In this document: piece by piece, positions 11,386 through 23,539 of the stretch
How positions within the stretch are numbered: position 1 is the first letter of the stretch
How the letters are laid out: every line of letters begins with the position of its first letter
NCBI RefSeq assembly: GCF_029867415.1
Contig: NW_026705396.1
Location: 186,001 to 250,000 of the forward strand
Source: Vicia villosa
Lineage: Eukaryota; Streptophyta; Magnoliopsida; Fabales; Fabaceae
Direction of reading: 5' to 3'
DNA: 64,000 bases
Translations under genes and position numbers: made by a program
Notes under the pieces: model-generated
What the model was told of the DNA's origin: nothing
Databases searched by the model: none
Seen by the model: the letters and a program-made list of their open reading frames with translations, nothing else

Positions 11386-11725
11386 ACTACAGTTGCTCTA
11401 ACTTCCTCTAGGGATATGTAGGCATGAGATTTGCAAGAGTCTTTGCGAGCAAACAAAACCAAAAAACCTATTTAGGTCTCCCATCTTTTCAAACAATTTT
11501 CACTCTCTCTACTCACACAAAGGAGAAACTTTCCAAGTAAACAACAAGTAGCATAATCCAAATAGTAAAAGAAGAATAAACACAAGAAGGGCTCCCATAG
11601 AATATTACAGATACTTAGGGTGCTAATACCTTCCCTCTGCATAACCGACCTCCCGATCCTTCGATCTCTCAGGTGCTCCCTACACCTACCAAAACCTAGG
11701 GTCTGTTTATATTTTTTTCCCTTCC
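11386..11725 (-). mobile_element. Ogre/Tat-type retrotransposon fragment
   Basis: Contains phrases recalled from Ogre-type elements of temperate legumes ('gggatatgtaggcatgagat', 'gggtgctaataccttccctc', 'tgcataaccgacctcccg'). No frame, LTR end or primer site can be placed. The flanking 11726-11983 shows nothing recognisable. Confidence 0.45.
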
Positions 11726-11983
11726 TCCTCGTAGGATAAATTAAAAGTTCCCTGTAACGTAAACTGTGTTCCTTCCAAACGAAATAAAAGGAAAAGCAAA
11801 CTGTCCCCCCTTTCCGAAAAAGAATATAAAGAGGAAAGAGCGTGAGGGGGTCGTTTTCGCGCGCTACACTCAATAGCGGTATTATTAATATCCAACTCAA
11901 AACATCTTAAATATAGCTCAACAATTTGTTTCCAAAGTAAACAACATAGTAGTTTAGGAAATTCAAACGTCAACCTAACCCGA

Positions 11984-13900
11984 TGTTACATTATTAGAGT
12001 AGAAACCACTACGAAAATGAAAACAAAAGAATGTTTCCACAACTAGCTTCCACTTACTTCCACGAAAGCTACCCTTGAGTATCTGCATGTTATCCACGTA
12101 GAGGCAACATTCAAACAGAAGGGGTGAGTAATCATAATCAATTATAAAAGACATAAGAAATAATATATTGCAATAATTATAAGTAACAAGTCAACAACAC
12201 ACATCATAACTTACACCCCAAACATCATAAGTAGCTCATATACAACTTCCATCGCAAGGCTCACATATATCACATAACAAATACAAGTATCACCATGTCA
12301 TATAGCACCGACAAAATTATGCAATGCCATATAAAATGCAATGCAAAAACACTAAATCAATGCATGTGGTACCAATTTATGAACGCAAAGGTACATTTCG
12401 CTCCCTGTTCCACCACCATAGGATACAAGATCCGCCACCATAGGACTTGGTTCACTCTTGAACCGAATCACAACAATAATCGTTACCACAATCGTAGGTA
12501 ACACTTCACTAATTTCCCACCATAGGAAGAATTAGCTACTTGCACTCAAACCACTATAGAATCAAGGCCAAAACATAATTAGGACTGAAGTTATGACAAC
12601 ATGAATGCATAATTTACAACATGCAGAAATGAAATCTTTAACATCAGCACCACAATGACAACATCAATCTTCATCATCATAACAAGTGATCATAACACAA
12701 TATTATCACAACAGTGCAATAACTCATCAACGTAGCATATGAATAATCAACTTCACAAACATATTATACATAGAGATAATACTCAAACAATTCGCTATCA
12801 ATATCATGTTATAGTTCAGTGCGTTAAATTTCTAACGATTTGAACGAGACGTCATTTGGACATACAGATCAAAAGTTATGATCAAAACATTAGATGGATC
12901 AGAATACTATAGCAATCGATTTGCATCATGGAGTAATGATTGGTTGACACTACTATTACATAATTTTTCAAAAGAGAAATCAATTTGTATCATATAACAA
13001 TCGATTTGTTGACGCTATTGTTATGTAATTTTTTTAAGGAGCAATCGATTTGCATTATCCAACAATCGATTAGTTCTGCATATTTTTCCAAAAATTCTAG
13101 TTTTTCAATGGAGCAATCGATTTTCATCATGGAGTAATCGATTGGTCCGACATAATTTTCCAAAAATTCTAGTTTTTCAATGCTACGGGATTTTGACCCA
13201 AACCTCATATTCAACCCCCAAACCAGTCCAAATTTCATTCAAAATCATCGATATAAGTTGTCTAACAAGAGCAATACGTATATTATGGTAATTAAGATCT
13301 ATCTGTTAATTTTTTCATGATTTAACTACTTAGATTCATGCTCTCATTCACTCAATATTCTATCAATTTTCATAGATTCACTTGATTTCAAGGACATAAT
13401 CACAACACACATCACACACAATATCAATTCATATCATGGCATATGAAAACAAAATTATAACCATAATTTCATCAACAATTCATCATAACACAAAGAAGAT
13501 TAAACCTTAATCTACCTTCCCCTTATACCAATCATAATTGAAAGCAATTACCCACCACTACCTTGTTATTTTAGGAATTTTGATTCCCAAGCTCTAAGGA
13601 TGGATTGTTTTCCTTAAGTCTCCTATTGCTCTAACACTCTTCTCCTCTTCTCAATTTCATGTATAAACAAAATTATATCTCTTTTCCCTATTTCCCCTTT
13701 TTTATTATTAAGAAATATCCTCAATTCCCTCAACATCTCTACTCATTCTAATATTCTATTTTTCTTATTATTTTAATTATTCTAATATATGTTCTAACCC
13801 AAGGTCTTACATTCTCACCAATAATCTAATAAACACAATAATTATACAATATTCATAGGTAAATATTATAAACCACATAATTTTAAACTGCGGTGTAACA
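11984..13900 (-). mobile_element. Tekay-like LTR, second copy (1.9 kb)
   Basis: Ends TGTTACATTATT and ...GCGGTGTAACA form the short inverted termini of this LTR type. It shares the landmarks 'atgcatgtggtacca' (12361) and 'aaggggtgagt' with the LTRs at 7940-10395 and 17029-18833. No polypurine tract or primer site adjoins it and the 5-bp flanks (cccga / attca) do not match, so it may be one end of a rearranged element. The right side abuts a truncated Cassandra-type LTR. Confidence 0.6.
12910..13165. repeat. Tandem block rich in 'aatcgatt' palindromes within LTR
   Basis: About four units of 63-71 bp start at about 12914, 12977, 13042 and 13113. Each carries one or two ATCGAT palindromes with 'tttgcatcat' and 'ggagtaatcgatt' phrases. 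The short frames through it are repeat by-products. Confidence 0.7.
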
Positions 13901-14164
13901 ATTCACACGCTTTCCGAGAAACCATCCAGAAAGCCACCCATCCAAATAATATTCTGAGTCAAGCCTTCTTAACTATGGAGTTCTTATTTGTTAGGCTAAC
14001 AAAAAGAAGATGCATTTTATTGGTATAGATAGTACCAATCAATCCTTATAGGCCTTATTTAAACCATGAAGTCCCTTCCCTGCACAGCCTTAGGATCCCT
14101 CTCATTCCGATGCAAATTTGACATCGACAACAAATATCCGCCTTCTTCGGCCTCGGGTGTTACA
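13901..14164 (-). mobile_element. 3' LTR of Cassandra-type TRIM, truncated
   Basis: Colinear with 14310-14576 (shared 'gagttcttatttgttaggcta', 'gtagtcccttccctgcacag'-type blocks), but its distal end is missing at 13901. It diverges visibly from the 5' LTR, so the insertion is old. Confidence 0.72.
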
Positions 14165-14215
14165 TGCCCACGAGCTTCTGCGTGGTTTGTTCTCGAACCA
14201 CATCGTACAAGGAGA

Positions 14216-14231
14216 GGTCTCTCTAATACCA
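14216..14231 (-). other. Primer-binding site, methionine tRNA type
   Basis: TGGTATTAGAGAGACC on the minus strand, two bases after the LTR end. It resembles TGGTATCAGAGC, the usual primer site complementary to initiator methionine tRNA, with one substitution in the first ten bases. Confidence 0.75.
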
Positions 14232-14233
14232 TT

Positions 14234-14576
14234 TGTAACTCCCCAGACTACTTTCAGGATTACCGATTGACCCCACAAACCAACAAATATCTTTTCATCG
14301 TGCTTTATCCTCACGCACACGCTTTCTAGGAAACTTTCCAAAAGGTCATCCATCTAAATACTTCTTCAAGTCAAGCCTCCTTAATTAGGGAGTTCTTATT
14401 TGTTAGGCTACTGAAAATAAGATGCATCTTGTTGGTATAGGTAGTACCAATCAATTCGTATAAGCCTTCCTTCAACCATGTAGTCCCTTCCCTGCACAGG
14501 CTCAGGATCCCTCTCATTCCGATGTAAATTCGGCACCAGTGACCACTCTACGCCCTCTTCGACCTCGGATGTTACA
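14234..14576 (-). mobile_element. 5' LTR of Cassandra-type TRIM with 5S-like region
   Basis: 343 bp bounded by TGTAAC...GTTACA. The 5S-like part lies at about 14329-14400 (minus strand), with the C-box-like block at 14345-14356. In known Cassandra elements this region retains RNA polymerase III control elements. Whether this copy is transcribed cannot be read from sequence. Confidence 0.78.
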
Positions 14577-15189
14577 GTGTACATGATCAAGACCAACAAA
14601 GGAAGTGGAGCCTACACTCTATGGACTTTGACTAGAGAATTCATCCTGAGGATGTGGAACATTACGTAGCGTAAACAATATTAGAACTAAGTAATCCAAA
14701 GTTCATTCAGAGATTATAAATACTTATACTCTCATGTAATACTTTAAGATGAATAATACAATGCTTTTTTTTAATTCTATTGTTTTATTTTAAAACAAAG
14801 CAGGGTACACAGACAAATATGGCTCACTAAGCCATACCTGAAACACTTCCATCTTGGTAGCTATCCGCTCAAAAGTGTAGGTGGTGGAGCTCCTGATATG
14901 TCAAACCCAAACTAGGCTCTAACTTGGAGGCATAGAAGAGAATCCGAACTTTGGCTAGGCATGGTCCTCGCCTACGTCAAAACTTATGCTAAATCTCGAC
15001 AAAGGCACATGTAAGAACAAACAATCCACAAACAAAAAGAAAGCGATGGACAAAATCGAAGGCGGATAAATAGATGAAACAAAACTGCAGGTGAATAAAG
15101 CGATGAAACAAAATTGCATAAGGATTAACGAAAAAACCAAGTCATCAGAAATTAAGCAATGGAATTCAAAAAATGGTGCTATACACTAG
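14577..15189. other. Unassigned stretch, probably old repeat
   Basis: No gene or element terminus recognised. A phrase 'cctgaaacacttccatcttggtagctatccgctcaaaagtgtaggtggtggagct' region at about 14840-14895 might be retroelement internal sequence, but I cannot support it. Confidence 0.3.
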
Positions 15190-17028
15190 ACAAGGAGAAA
15201 CAAATACATCATTATCAAATAAAATCTTGTTCAAATTAAATAACAAAGCCCCAACGAGACCAAAGATTACTGATCACTCCACTTCCTCCTTGGGCTCTCT
15301 TCCTCTCCAGTTTCCTCATGATCACTGACAATATCTCCATCAACAACCTTCTTCTTTGGGTTCATTTTCTCTTGATGAATTTGAATGCCTTGGCACAATA
15401 CCTCAACTTGGCCGCAGGTGTCCATGAAAGCATTAAAGTATCCCTTGATATCATCATTAACAACATTATCACATTCCTTTTTCAGCGCCTCTACCTGCTC
15501 CCTATGAGACTCATTCTCCTTCTCCAAAGCCTCCTAGGTAGAGTAACATGTGAGGACAAAGTCTCCTAAATAGTATTCTCATTTTTAAGGGCCTTTTCAT
15601 CATCATCCAAATACCTCTACATGCTGGTCACCTTGGAAGGCAAGTCACAAGGAGTATTATGGCATCCAATTCCTTTTGGAGATAAGTCAACATCTCCACC
15701 TCCTTCTATAGGTTCTTCGCATCCTTCTATAGTTTATCCACCTACTTCTAAACCCTGAGTACTATTTTTTAAAGGAAGTCCTCTCACAGAAAACAACTTC
15801 ATACATAATTTTCTATTGCTCGTTCTCTTTGAAAGAGTTAACTTGAGAAAGTATTTCTCCTAGCCACAAAATGCCAGAGTCATTAAGGAAGCACCACGAA
15901 AAATGTGAAAGGTGATCTCCTCTGTCAACTCTAGTTTGTTACTGTTGAAGAGACTTTTGATGTAAGCGTAACTCTTCTAAACGACACATGCCTATACTTA
16001 TTGTGAAATACGAGGCACATAAGAAGGGAGAATGGTTGGAAACTTAGCAGGAGTCACTTGAAGAGAAGTAAGAGTCATCCCCAGAGCGCCAGAGCTAAAA
16101 GATTTAGATTCTTATCTTGATATTCTTTATTAGAAGGATTTTTATCTCGAACCCCTCTTTTTATTTCCACTACCATCAAAGAAGACTGATAATTGGACCT
16201 CTTACTATGCTTTTTACCCTATTTAGAGGAAGTCGACTAGTATTGACCAGTGGACAAGAACTCGACATTTGCGTAAGGATGGTCCGCCACTGCCTCTCTT
16301 GAGTAGGGACTAGAGTAGGCATAAGGGTCTAGAGCACAACAACCATCATCCTATCCTTTTTTAGATGGAAAAATCTCCTAAAATACGCCATGGTATCTGC
16401 ACAAAGAACAAATAGTTAGTAGACATCTAAGAAATATCAAAAGTGAGTATAAAACATTTTTACTCTCCTCACCCAAGAGTTCTTTCCTTTACTGGGTGTC
16501 AGCAATGTCTACTATTGCTCAGGTGTTGATAAGACTCCTTTCTTGTATGGAAGGCCCCAGATCTTTGGGACCTCTACCTTCTTCGAAATCTAGATGCTCC
16601 CGAAAGGTAACCGAATCTTCCTTCGTTAACATCTCTTTCAGGGTCAAATTTTTAGAAGGGACGACATAGTCGTGTGACTCTTGACTAAAATTGTTCAAGA
16701 ACCAGTATTTTTGGACATCCTCTTTACACTTGGCTGACGTCGAGGAAGAGATGCCATTCAAAATAGGCTCTCCCTCAGGGACCATGCATAATATTGAGTG
16801 GGCCTTTAGAGTTTGATTTGTGGCCAATATAAAGCGATCTTTAATGTTCTTCCAACTGTCCATCCAAACGTCAAACATCTTAAATGCCTTACAAAATGAA
16901 ATCATCCCCTGCCCACGGTTTGGGATGGGATAAGTCAGATCGGCCTACAGGGGCCTATAGCCTAACCTATCTATGTATGACCTGCCCTCACCTATAAAGT
17001 TATATTTTATTAAATAGGCTATATTTAG

Positions 17029-18833
17029 TGTAACACCCTTCTAAACCCCGCGGAAATTAACATTAAAATCAGAGTAAAACATGAAGAAGAGTATTACAAC
17101 GCCAACAAAATAAACAATATTCATGTCATGCCATAAAGGAACGATAAACCAAAAATTATTCAGGTAGCATGTTAACACAGCGGAATATTCTTAACAACTG
17201 AATAATCAAACATCGGGAGTCGAAGACTCATAATTCAACCATAAACCATAAACAAAACAGAAGTTTATCAGCCAATTCTAAAATAACGTTCCCGGTGTTA
17301 CACGACCAGAGCATGACACTGACCCAACTGACTCTAACGAACTACTTGACGAGCTAATCCTCACCAAGTACACAAGCTACTCCTCAATCTGAAAAATAAC
17401 AACAGTAAGGGTGAGTTTCATTCGCATTAACAAATGTTATAGGTATATAAACAATACAACTTCATCCATACATTATTCACCCAAATCAATTATATTCAGA
17501 TAATATAGCAACATTCATACCAAAATACACACAAATCATAACATTGGACAACTTCCATTCATGTTACAATTATACACATCAACCTAATGCAATGCAACTA
17601 AATGCATGTGGTACCAAACATGGGATAACCCATCTCACCGATCCACCACCATAAAGATTCGGCTACTTCTCTCACCAATTCCACACAATGGGAATCAGCT
17701 ACCGCTGTCCCACCACCATAAGGGATACAGCCCACAACATGATTATGAAATGCATGCATCACATACCGCATGCTAATCATCAACACCAAACAACTGAACA
17801 GTCATAATCATCAACCAATGCAATAACAATATAATCCACCACAACCAATTAAATCAAGTGTTTAAATTAAATTCGAGTCACAACTCAAACACTGTTTTAT
17901 TGCATATCTCACTGAATTAGTCTCACTATGTTCGAAACGGCACTTCAAACAGACTAACAGTTAAAAGTTATACATCGTTAAACTTTAACAAAAATCCCAA
18001 ACAGCACAGCACGCGGCGCCAACATCCACACGCGGCGCGAAACGAGGAAAAAGTTACGCCTTCGCGACGCCAACACCTACACGCGGCGCGACGCGAGGAA
18101 AAAGTTACGCCTTCGCGGCGCCAACACAGGTACGCGGCGCGACCTGTGCGTATCAAAACATCCTGACATTCTGCCCACCTGTTCGCGGCGCCACCCTGTG
18201 CACGCGGCGCGAACCGGTGATTTCAGAAACCCCAACCTGCAGAAAACAGTATGCTATGCCTCCCAAATACTCTCAATCATACCAGTACGAATTTCAGAAA
18301 AATAAACCACACATACGACATAAATTGCACGTTTACACCTACTTCTAATCATGTTTAACATCATTATTCATCACCAATCATCATTCACAACCTAAATTGA
18401 ATCAAGGTTCTATAAATCCCAAAACCCCAAACCCGACATATAATCCAATTCGAAATCCTAACATACAAATTCCATCGAATCATTCATACAACCCATAATA
18501 GAGGTTAATGAGAAGAATCCCCCCTTACCTCGATGTCGAATTCTTGGATGCTCTTTCTCTTCGCACTTGCTCTTCTCCCAATTTCACGTTCAATCTTCTC
18601 TTCTCCCTTTTGGTTCTTTTTTTTTTCACCAAAATACTCCTCTTTTCCATTTTTTATGAAAATATAACTTTATTTTAGAAAAAGGGCTTTGCAACTGATA
18701 CACCCCCCAACTGCTACTTACAACACTGGCCCATTAGCCTTATTTCATCCCTAATCTCAAATAATTCCATTTAATTCTAATATTTAATAAAAAAATTAAT
18801 TAAATTAAATAAAGAATTTTATGGGGTGTTACA
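17029..18833. mobile_element. Solo Tekay-like LTR, 1805 bp, target duplication TTTAG
   Basis: TGTAACACCC at the left and GGGGTGTTACA at the right, with perfect 5-bp duplications tttag at 17024-17028 and 18834-18838. It lies inside the hAT element. It shares landmarks with the LTRs at 7940-10395 and 11984-13900 ('aatgcatgtggtaccaa' at 17601, 'agggtgagttt' at 17407). Internal region and second LTR are absent: the normal footprint of LTR-LTR recombination. Orientation is probably minus, by comparison with 10395. Confidence 0.87.
17998..18215. repeat. GC-rich tandem repeats with 'cgcggcgcc' motifs in the solo LTR
   Basis: About three copies of a ~56-bp unit ('cgacgccaacacctacacgcg', 'gaggaaaaagttacgccttc') followed by a diverged fourth. 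This is the most GC-rich DNA of the neighbourhood. The Cys/Arg-rich minus-strand frame through it is an artefact of the repeat. Confidence 0.75.
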
Positions 18834-19301
18834 TTTAGACTATTAAAAAAGCACATGAAGCCTGATAGACCAACCTATATATGAATATCTATTATAAAAT
18901 AAGCTAAATAGTAAGTAAAATCCATGTTGTCTATTAAAAAATATATATAAAAAATAAACTATTTAAAGGATTTAATATGAAACATGCTTTTAAATAGCCT
19001 TTCCGGCCAGACCAAACTTTTAAAAAGGCAGGTTAGGCCAATAAACATACCATAATAGGCCATAGGTCAGACTCATTCCTTAAAAGTTTATCATAGCTCT
19101 GTCTCATGCCTGATTTATTTCCATCCCTACCCACAGTGGGGATCCTTGGAAGTGTGTGACGCACAAACCAACTTAAAAAGATACTAAGGAGCGATTCTTT
19201 ACCCTGATACTCACACCGGTATTGGAAGACTTTAGCGAAGGCCCAGACTGACGAGTGTAGTTGGGAAAGAGTAATATTCATATGACTTAACAACTCCTCC
19301 T

Positions 19302-21896
19302 TGAAGGTAGAGAAAAATACAATAAAGGGGGGGGGGGGGTTGGATTGGGTTTTCAAAACGTTTCCCTTTAAAAAGATTGTTCATATGAGAGAAACAATAA
19401 TGAATGCAATAAAGAGAAAGATGACATATTCATTTATCCAGGTTCCCCTTAGAAAAGGTTAGTCTTGTCCACCCGCCAATGTGATTTTGCCTTAGAAAAT
19501 GACTTAATCCACTAATCATAGAAATGATTACAATTGCACGGGCCAACTGCCAATGACTAACAACCAAACATTGGTCATTTTTGTTAGTGATCCCTTAAGG
19601 ATTTTGACCCAACTGGACCCCTAAGGGTGTGTTTGGTTCGAGGTAAATGGAGGGGAGGGGAGGGGAGGGGAGGGAATGTTTATAATAAATTATGTTTGGT
19701 TCAATTTTTTGGAGGGGAGAGTTGGGGAGGGGAGCAAAATCCCTCCAAATCACACTTTATGTTTATTTATAATAATTTTTTCTAATTTTATTATATATTC
19801 TATTATATATTTTATATAAAATTTTAAACCATTCATTTATTTTGTTTATATATATATATATATAACAATAAATTATTTTATGTATTCAAAAGTTGTTATC
19901 AAGATATAGATAATTTTGCGCCGAAAGTTATAATATGTATTAAGTGTATTCAATTTTTTTTAATATTATGTGGTAAGTTATAAATTTTTAATCACTCAAT
20001 ATTTCAAATATTATTTTCAAAAAATTATTTATGAAAATTTCACCTTTGAATATCATGTCAGTTATATAAAATCATAAGGATAAAAATGTAAATTATTACC
20101 AAAATCCCTCCCCTCCCCTCGTGAACCAAACACATTTTTACCCAAAATCTCTTCTCTCCCCTCCCCCCTCATTTGAACCAAACATACATACAATTAATAA
20201 AAATCCCTCCCCCCTTCCCTTTCCATCCATTAAAATCCCTCCTCTCCCCTCCCCCTCATTTGAACCAAACAGACCCTAAGAGATATAACGATCAACGACT
20301 CCTTTAGGAATTTTGACCCAATTGGTCCCCTAAAGAAGATTTCCCACGATGACAAACTGTTAAAGTCTTCTTGAGTATACAAACTAAGAATAGTCACTCA
20401 AGGAATCAATAGAAATTGATTAATGTTTTTCTTTACAAGATTGCTTTTATAAAGCAGATTACACAAATGTTTAAGTATAAATACAACACGAGCAAGATAT
20501 GAGCAAACACTCATTGCTTTTACATGTTTCTACAAAGATGTATATGATAAATATTGGGTAGCATCTTGTAGTAATCTTCTTTCTCTTCTTTCTTTTTCCT
20601 CTTCAGCTTCAGCGTTCGTAATGTTGCACAACTTTTGCTTTGCTTTGATTGAGATTTGGATTCTTCGCATTGAGTAGTAGCATGCTTTAGCATTTGTGAG
20701 CGTATTTTTGGATTTCGTAATAGCAACCAGCATTTGACATTAAGCAATAAGTCTTGGCTGTTTTCCAGCACTTTTTCTTCTGAAGTCTTGATCTTCATTT
20801 ATAGTCTTCAGAGAAAGAGATGTTGTAAGGATAGAAGAGTCTTTTCTAGAAGACAACGGTTACTTTCCGACGGATAGAATCAAGTGTAGATGTTGGATAG
20901 TATAAAATGTTACTTCCTTAGCATGTACCTTGCAGCTTTTACATGATGGCATAGAAGACAACTTTTAAATCGTACGAACGTCTTGGTAATAGTGGAGTAG
21001 TTCAAGCATACCGTTATACTGAATCTTCTAAAGAAAGTTTCTTGATCTTATCTTTATATGATGTACTTATGATCTGAAGTAGTGAACTTGGATGAGATCA
21101 CTTTCTTTTCTTTGTTCTTCTTAGTATTTATCTGATGAGTAGTTCATAAACTACTTTGTTGGAATAGCATGAAAACATCAGAGCCAATATGAACAAAACT
21201 TTGTCATTCAGAAATATTAACAGCAACTTTTCTGAAGAACGACGCGGGACTTCTTAAAACAAATCTGTATTTGAAGTAATATAACTGATTTGAGGAGTGA
21301 GAAAGAAACCATATCACATTATGAGCAATAGTGTTAGAGTCTTTCAGAATAGAACAATGTCTTCAGATATTAATGCAACAACGTATATGAGGAACACATC
21401 TTGATATCAGAACATAGAATCATGATAACTAGTTTGTATTTCTGATCAATATCAGCTGATCTTGACTATGTCATCAAAGTAACGAGTAATAACTCATCTG
21501 ACGAACATATCTTGACATCTGATCTTGAAGCAACAACTTGCATTTGATGTAGACTTTGTTTTCTGATCTAAAGCAACAACTTCTTGTAGACCTATTTCTT
21601 CTGGAGACACTTGATACTTCTGAAGCAGCAACTTTTTGAGAAGTACACAGAAGATCCCATGCTGATTAACATTCACCATTCCATAAAACTACTGATGTTT
21701 CTTCAGAAGTAGAAGCGAACACTCTTTCTGAAGACAACATATCTGATGATTCTTTAGACAACAGTCCTTAATCATAAAGAGCTTTTGATCTGCACACTCA
21801 AGAAAACATTAGAAAAAAATTGTTTACATATAAAATATATGTATTGTTATCATCAAAACTTAAAGATAAAGTGCAGAACCAAATCTTGTTCTAACA
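19302..21896 (-). mobile_element. Solo SIRE-type LTR, target duplication CTCCT
   Basis: On the minus strand it begins TGTTAGAACAAGATTTGG at 21896 and ends ...ATTTTTCTCTACCTTCA at 19302. The sequence ctcct flanks both sides (19297-19301 and 21897-21901), a perfect 5-bp duplication. Both ends match the LTR at 4069-5313, including the C-rich stretch near the 3' end (14 Gs on the plus strand at 19327-19340). Of its 2595 bp, 652 belong to an inserted MITE. No coding sequence. Confidence 0.88.
19625..20276. mobile_element. PIF/Harbinger-type MITE, 652 bp, TAA target duplication
   Basis: Inverted termini GGGTGTGTTTGGTTC and GGGTCTGTTTGGTTC (right end reverse-complemented) differ at one base in 15. 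TAA flanks both sides (19622-19624, 20277-20279). Sub-terminal G-rich 'ggaggggagggg' arrays on the left mirror C-rich arrays on the right, so the ends can fold together. The AT-rich centre has no frame. It interrupts the SIRE solo LTR. Confidence 0.82.
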
Positions 21897-22572
21897 CTCC
21901 TGAAACCCATTAAAGGAAACCTGGACCTCAATTAAGAAAAATAATTCACAGAAGGGGACAAAGCATCCATAAAAAGGATGCAGATCCTCTTGACAATATC
22001 AACATGTGAAACCAACCTGTTAAAGGAATGCCCTGCTTCCATATTATCCTCCTCCAATTTCTTAGCACTATCAAAGTTAGAAATTATTTAACCAGTTTGG
22101 GGTCCACCCAACAATACATATGAGCCTACACCGGTTCCACTAAGCCCATGTGTCCCTATTTAACCATTTTTTCTTGGTTGTCATGAAAAATAAGACGATC
22201 CTTAATCTCTATGTCACTAGGGTTCCTACCATATGTCGCTTTAAAAGTAGTGATAAAATAGAAAGCTCGTCGCTCATCTCAAGCCTCTATAGCCGCATCC
22301 GAATTCATATAAGATCTGATGGAGGAAGCAAGACGAGTAACCACCTTCCTTAAATCTAGATATTGGATTTCCCTTCTCCATATTCTTCAAAATAATCATT
22401 AGTCCTTTGTTAGAGGCATTGAGGGATCCATCACCACTCTCTGCAGATCAACATTAACTTATAGGATATCAACATTTAAAACATTTGGATTCTCATATAA
22501 TGTTGATAATGAAGAATCTCCACCATCAGGCTCATTCATTATGTTCTCAAGAATATTTTATATGCTTGCCAT

Positions 22573-23500
22573 GATAAATACAAGAAAGCTAAAACAACAA
22601 ATGTAAGGTAAATGGACTAGAAATGATATCTGACTAAAAAGTGAAACGAATGAGCAACTAAGAGCAAGAGGAACTTGAGAATGAGGGTGAACAAAGAAGA
22701 ATAGACCCAAATAATAGGGAAAAATAGTAATGTCGAAAATCACTAGAACTTAAGAGAAGAAGAAAGAGTTTGCGAAGAAATATAAGGTCCATTTACGGGA
22801 GATAAGAAAAATTGTTTAAAAGATCACGACAAACTTTATATAATAAAGCTAGATGAATCAAATCGATACTATAAAATAAAAGAAAGCGAAAGACAAAAAA
22901 TCAACGAGCGAAATTACACATCGAAAATCTAATGACACTTAAGTGCACTCGAGAATCTTAGGGGAAAGCGCCACATCTTAACCTATGAGTCTAGGACCAC
23001 GTGTAAAGGAAACTAGTGAAATGTCTCAATGATTAAACTAACATTTAATGCAGCTTGCAGCTTTGCCAAGTATCTTCAACTAAAAATACCCAAAGACTTC
23101 CGATACATCATAATTTCTCAAAATGGTTCAACAAATACACATTCAAAATAAAAATAATGTTTGAATATAAAATAACTTTTAGATAAAAGAGGTGATGCAC
23201 TGTCAACCAATCACCACCATGTATCCAATTAAATAATTTTTTTTTAATAATATGACATATTAATGATTCTCTATTGGATGATAGAGTAAAACTATTTTAC
23301 ATTGTGTCAGTGACTTTTTAACTCTCTCTTTTAATATTGTATCATTTTAATTATAAAATATTATTTTAACCAAACACACCCTTATGCAAAAAGTAAAAGA
23401 GAATTAGAAAACATAACGGTTATGGTTATTGAGATTCATCCTCAACCCTGATTCCTCTCCTAAATTTAGCCACGTTTTCCTGCATCATCATCACAATCAG
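22573..23500. other. Intergenic region upstream of the TRAF-type gene
   Basis: No gene recognised. 22573-22900 may be the 5' untranslated part of the decayed retroelement. 23140-23360 is AT-rich promoter-proximal DNA. Confidence 0.35.
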
Positions 23501-23539
23501 CCATGCTCTCTATCATATCCACACTCATCCCTTAGATCT

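Larger units (their letters stand above)
13901..14576 (-). mobile_element. Cassandra-type TRIM element with 5S-like LTRs (minus strand)
   Basis: On the minus strand: a full LTR (14576 to 14234, 343 bp, TGTAACATCC...GTTACA), two bases, a primer-binding site TGGTATTAGAGAGACC, about 69 bp of internal sequence, and a second LTR from 14164, cut at 13901. Both LTRs contain a segment colinear with 5S rRNA, including AGATGGATGACC, which resembles the C-box region GGATGGGTGACC, and AAGAACTCC...TTAAG...GGCTTG. A 5S-like LTR, a methionine-tRNA-type primer site and a tiny internal region define Cassandra TRIMs. The 3' LTR has lost its last ~80 bp where it meets the neighbouring gypsy LTR. Confidence 0.8.
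16920..19129. mobile_element. Non-autonomous hAT-type element, 8-bp target duplication
   Basis: Termini TTGGGATGGGATAAGTCAG and (reverse complement of the right end) TAGGGATGGAAATAAATCAG are imperfect inverted repeats of hAT type. The flanks cccacggt (16912-16919) and cccacagt (19130-19137) are an 8-bp duplication with one mismatch. The interior, rich in 'aggcct'/'taggcc' phrases, is about 400 bp once the solo LTR at 17029-18833 is removed. No transposase frame. Confidence 0.82.
15267..22572 (-). pseudogene. Decayed retroelement gag-like ORF, split by two nested insertions
   Basis: Three minus-strand pieces form one colinear ORF: about 22572-21897 (start-like MASI, then AHMYCWVDPKLV, with stops), 19301-19130 (LLSHMNITLSQLHSSVWAFA) and 16919-15267 (FDVWMDSWKNIKDRF..., ending in a charged coiled-coil tail NHEETGEEESP-like). 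The SQLHSSVWAFAKVF stretch is the hallmark of the 'putative gypsy-type transposon' gag-like domain (PF04195-like). The gaps correspond exactly to a solo SIRE LTR (19302-21896) and a hAT element (16920-19129), each with target-site duplications. Several stops and frameshifts show it is dead. The parent element's LTRs were not identified. Confidence 0.72.

Noticed and set aside
11472..11900. 142-aa minus-strand ORF
   Set aside because: Lies over an Ogre-type fragment, overlaps another frame and shows no domain.
17968..18156. Cys/Arg-rich repeat protein on the minus strand
   Set aside because: It follows the GC-rich tandem repeat of a solo LTR; the periodicity is in the DNA and there is no gene context.
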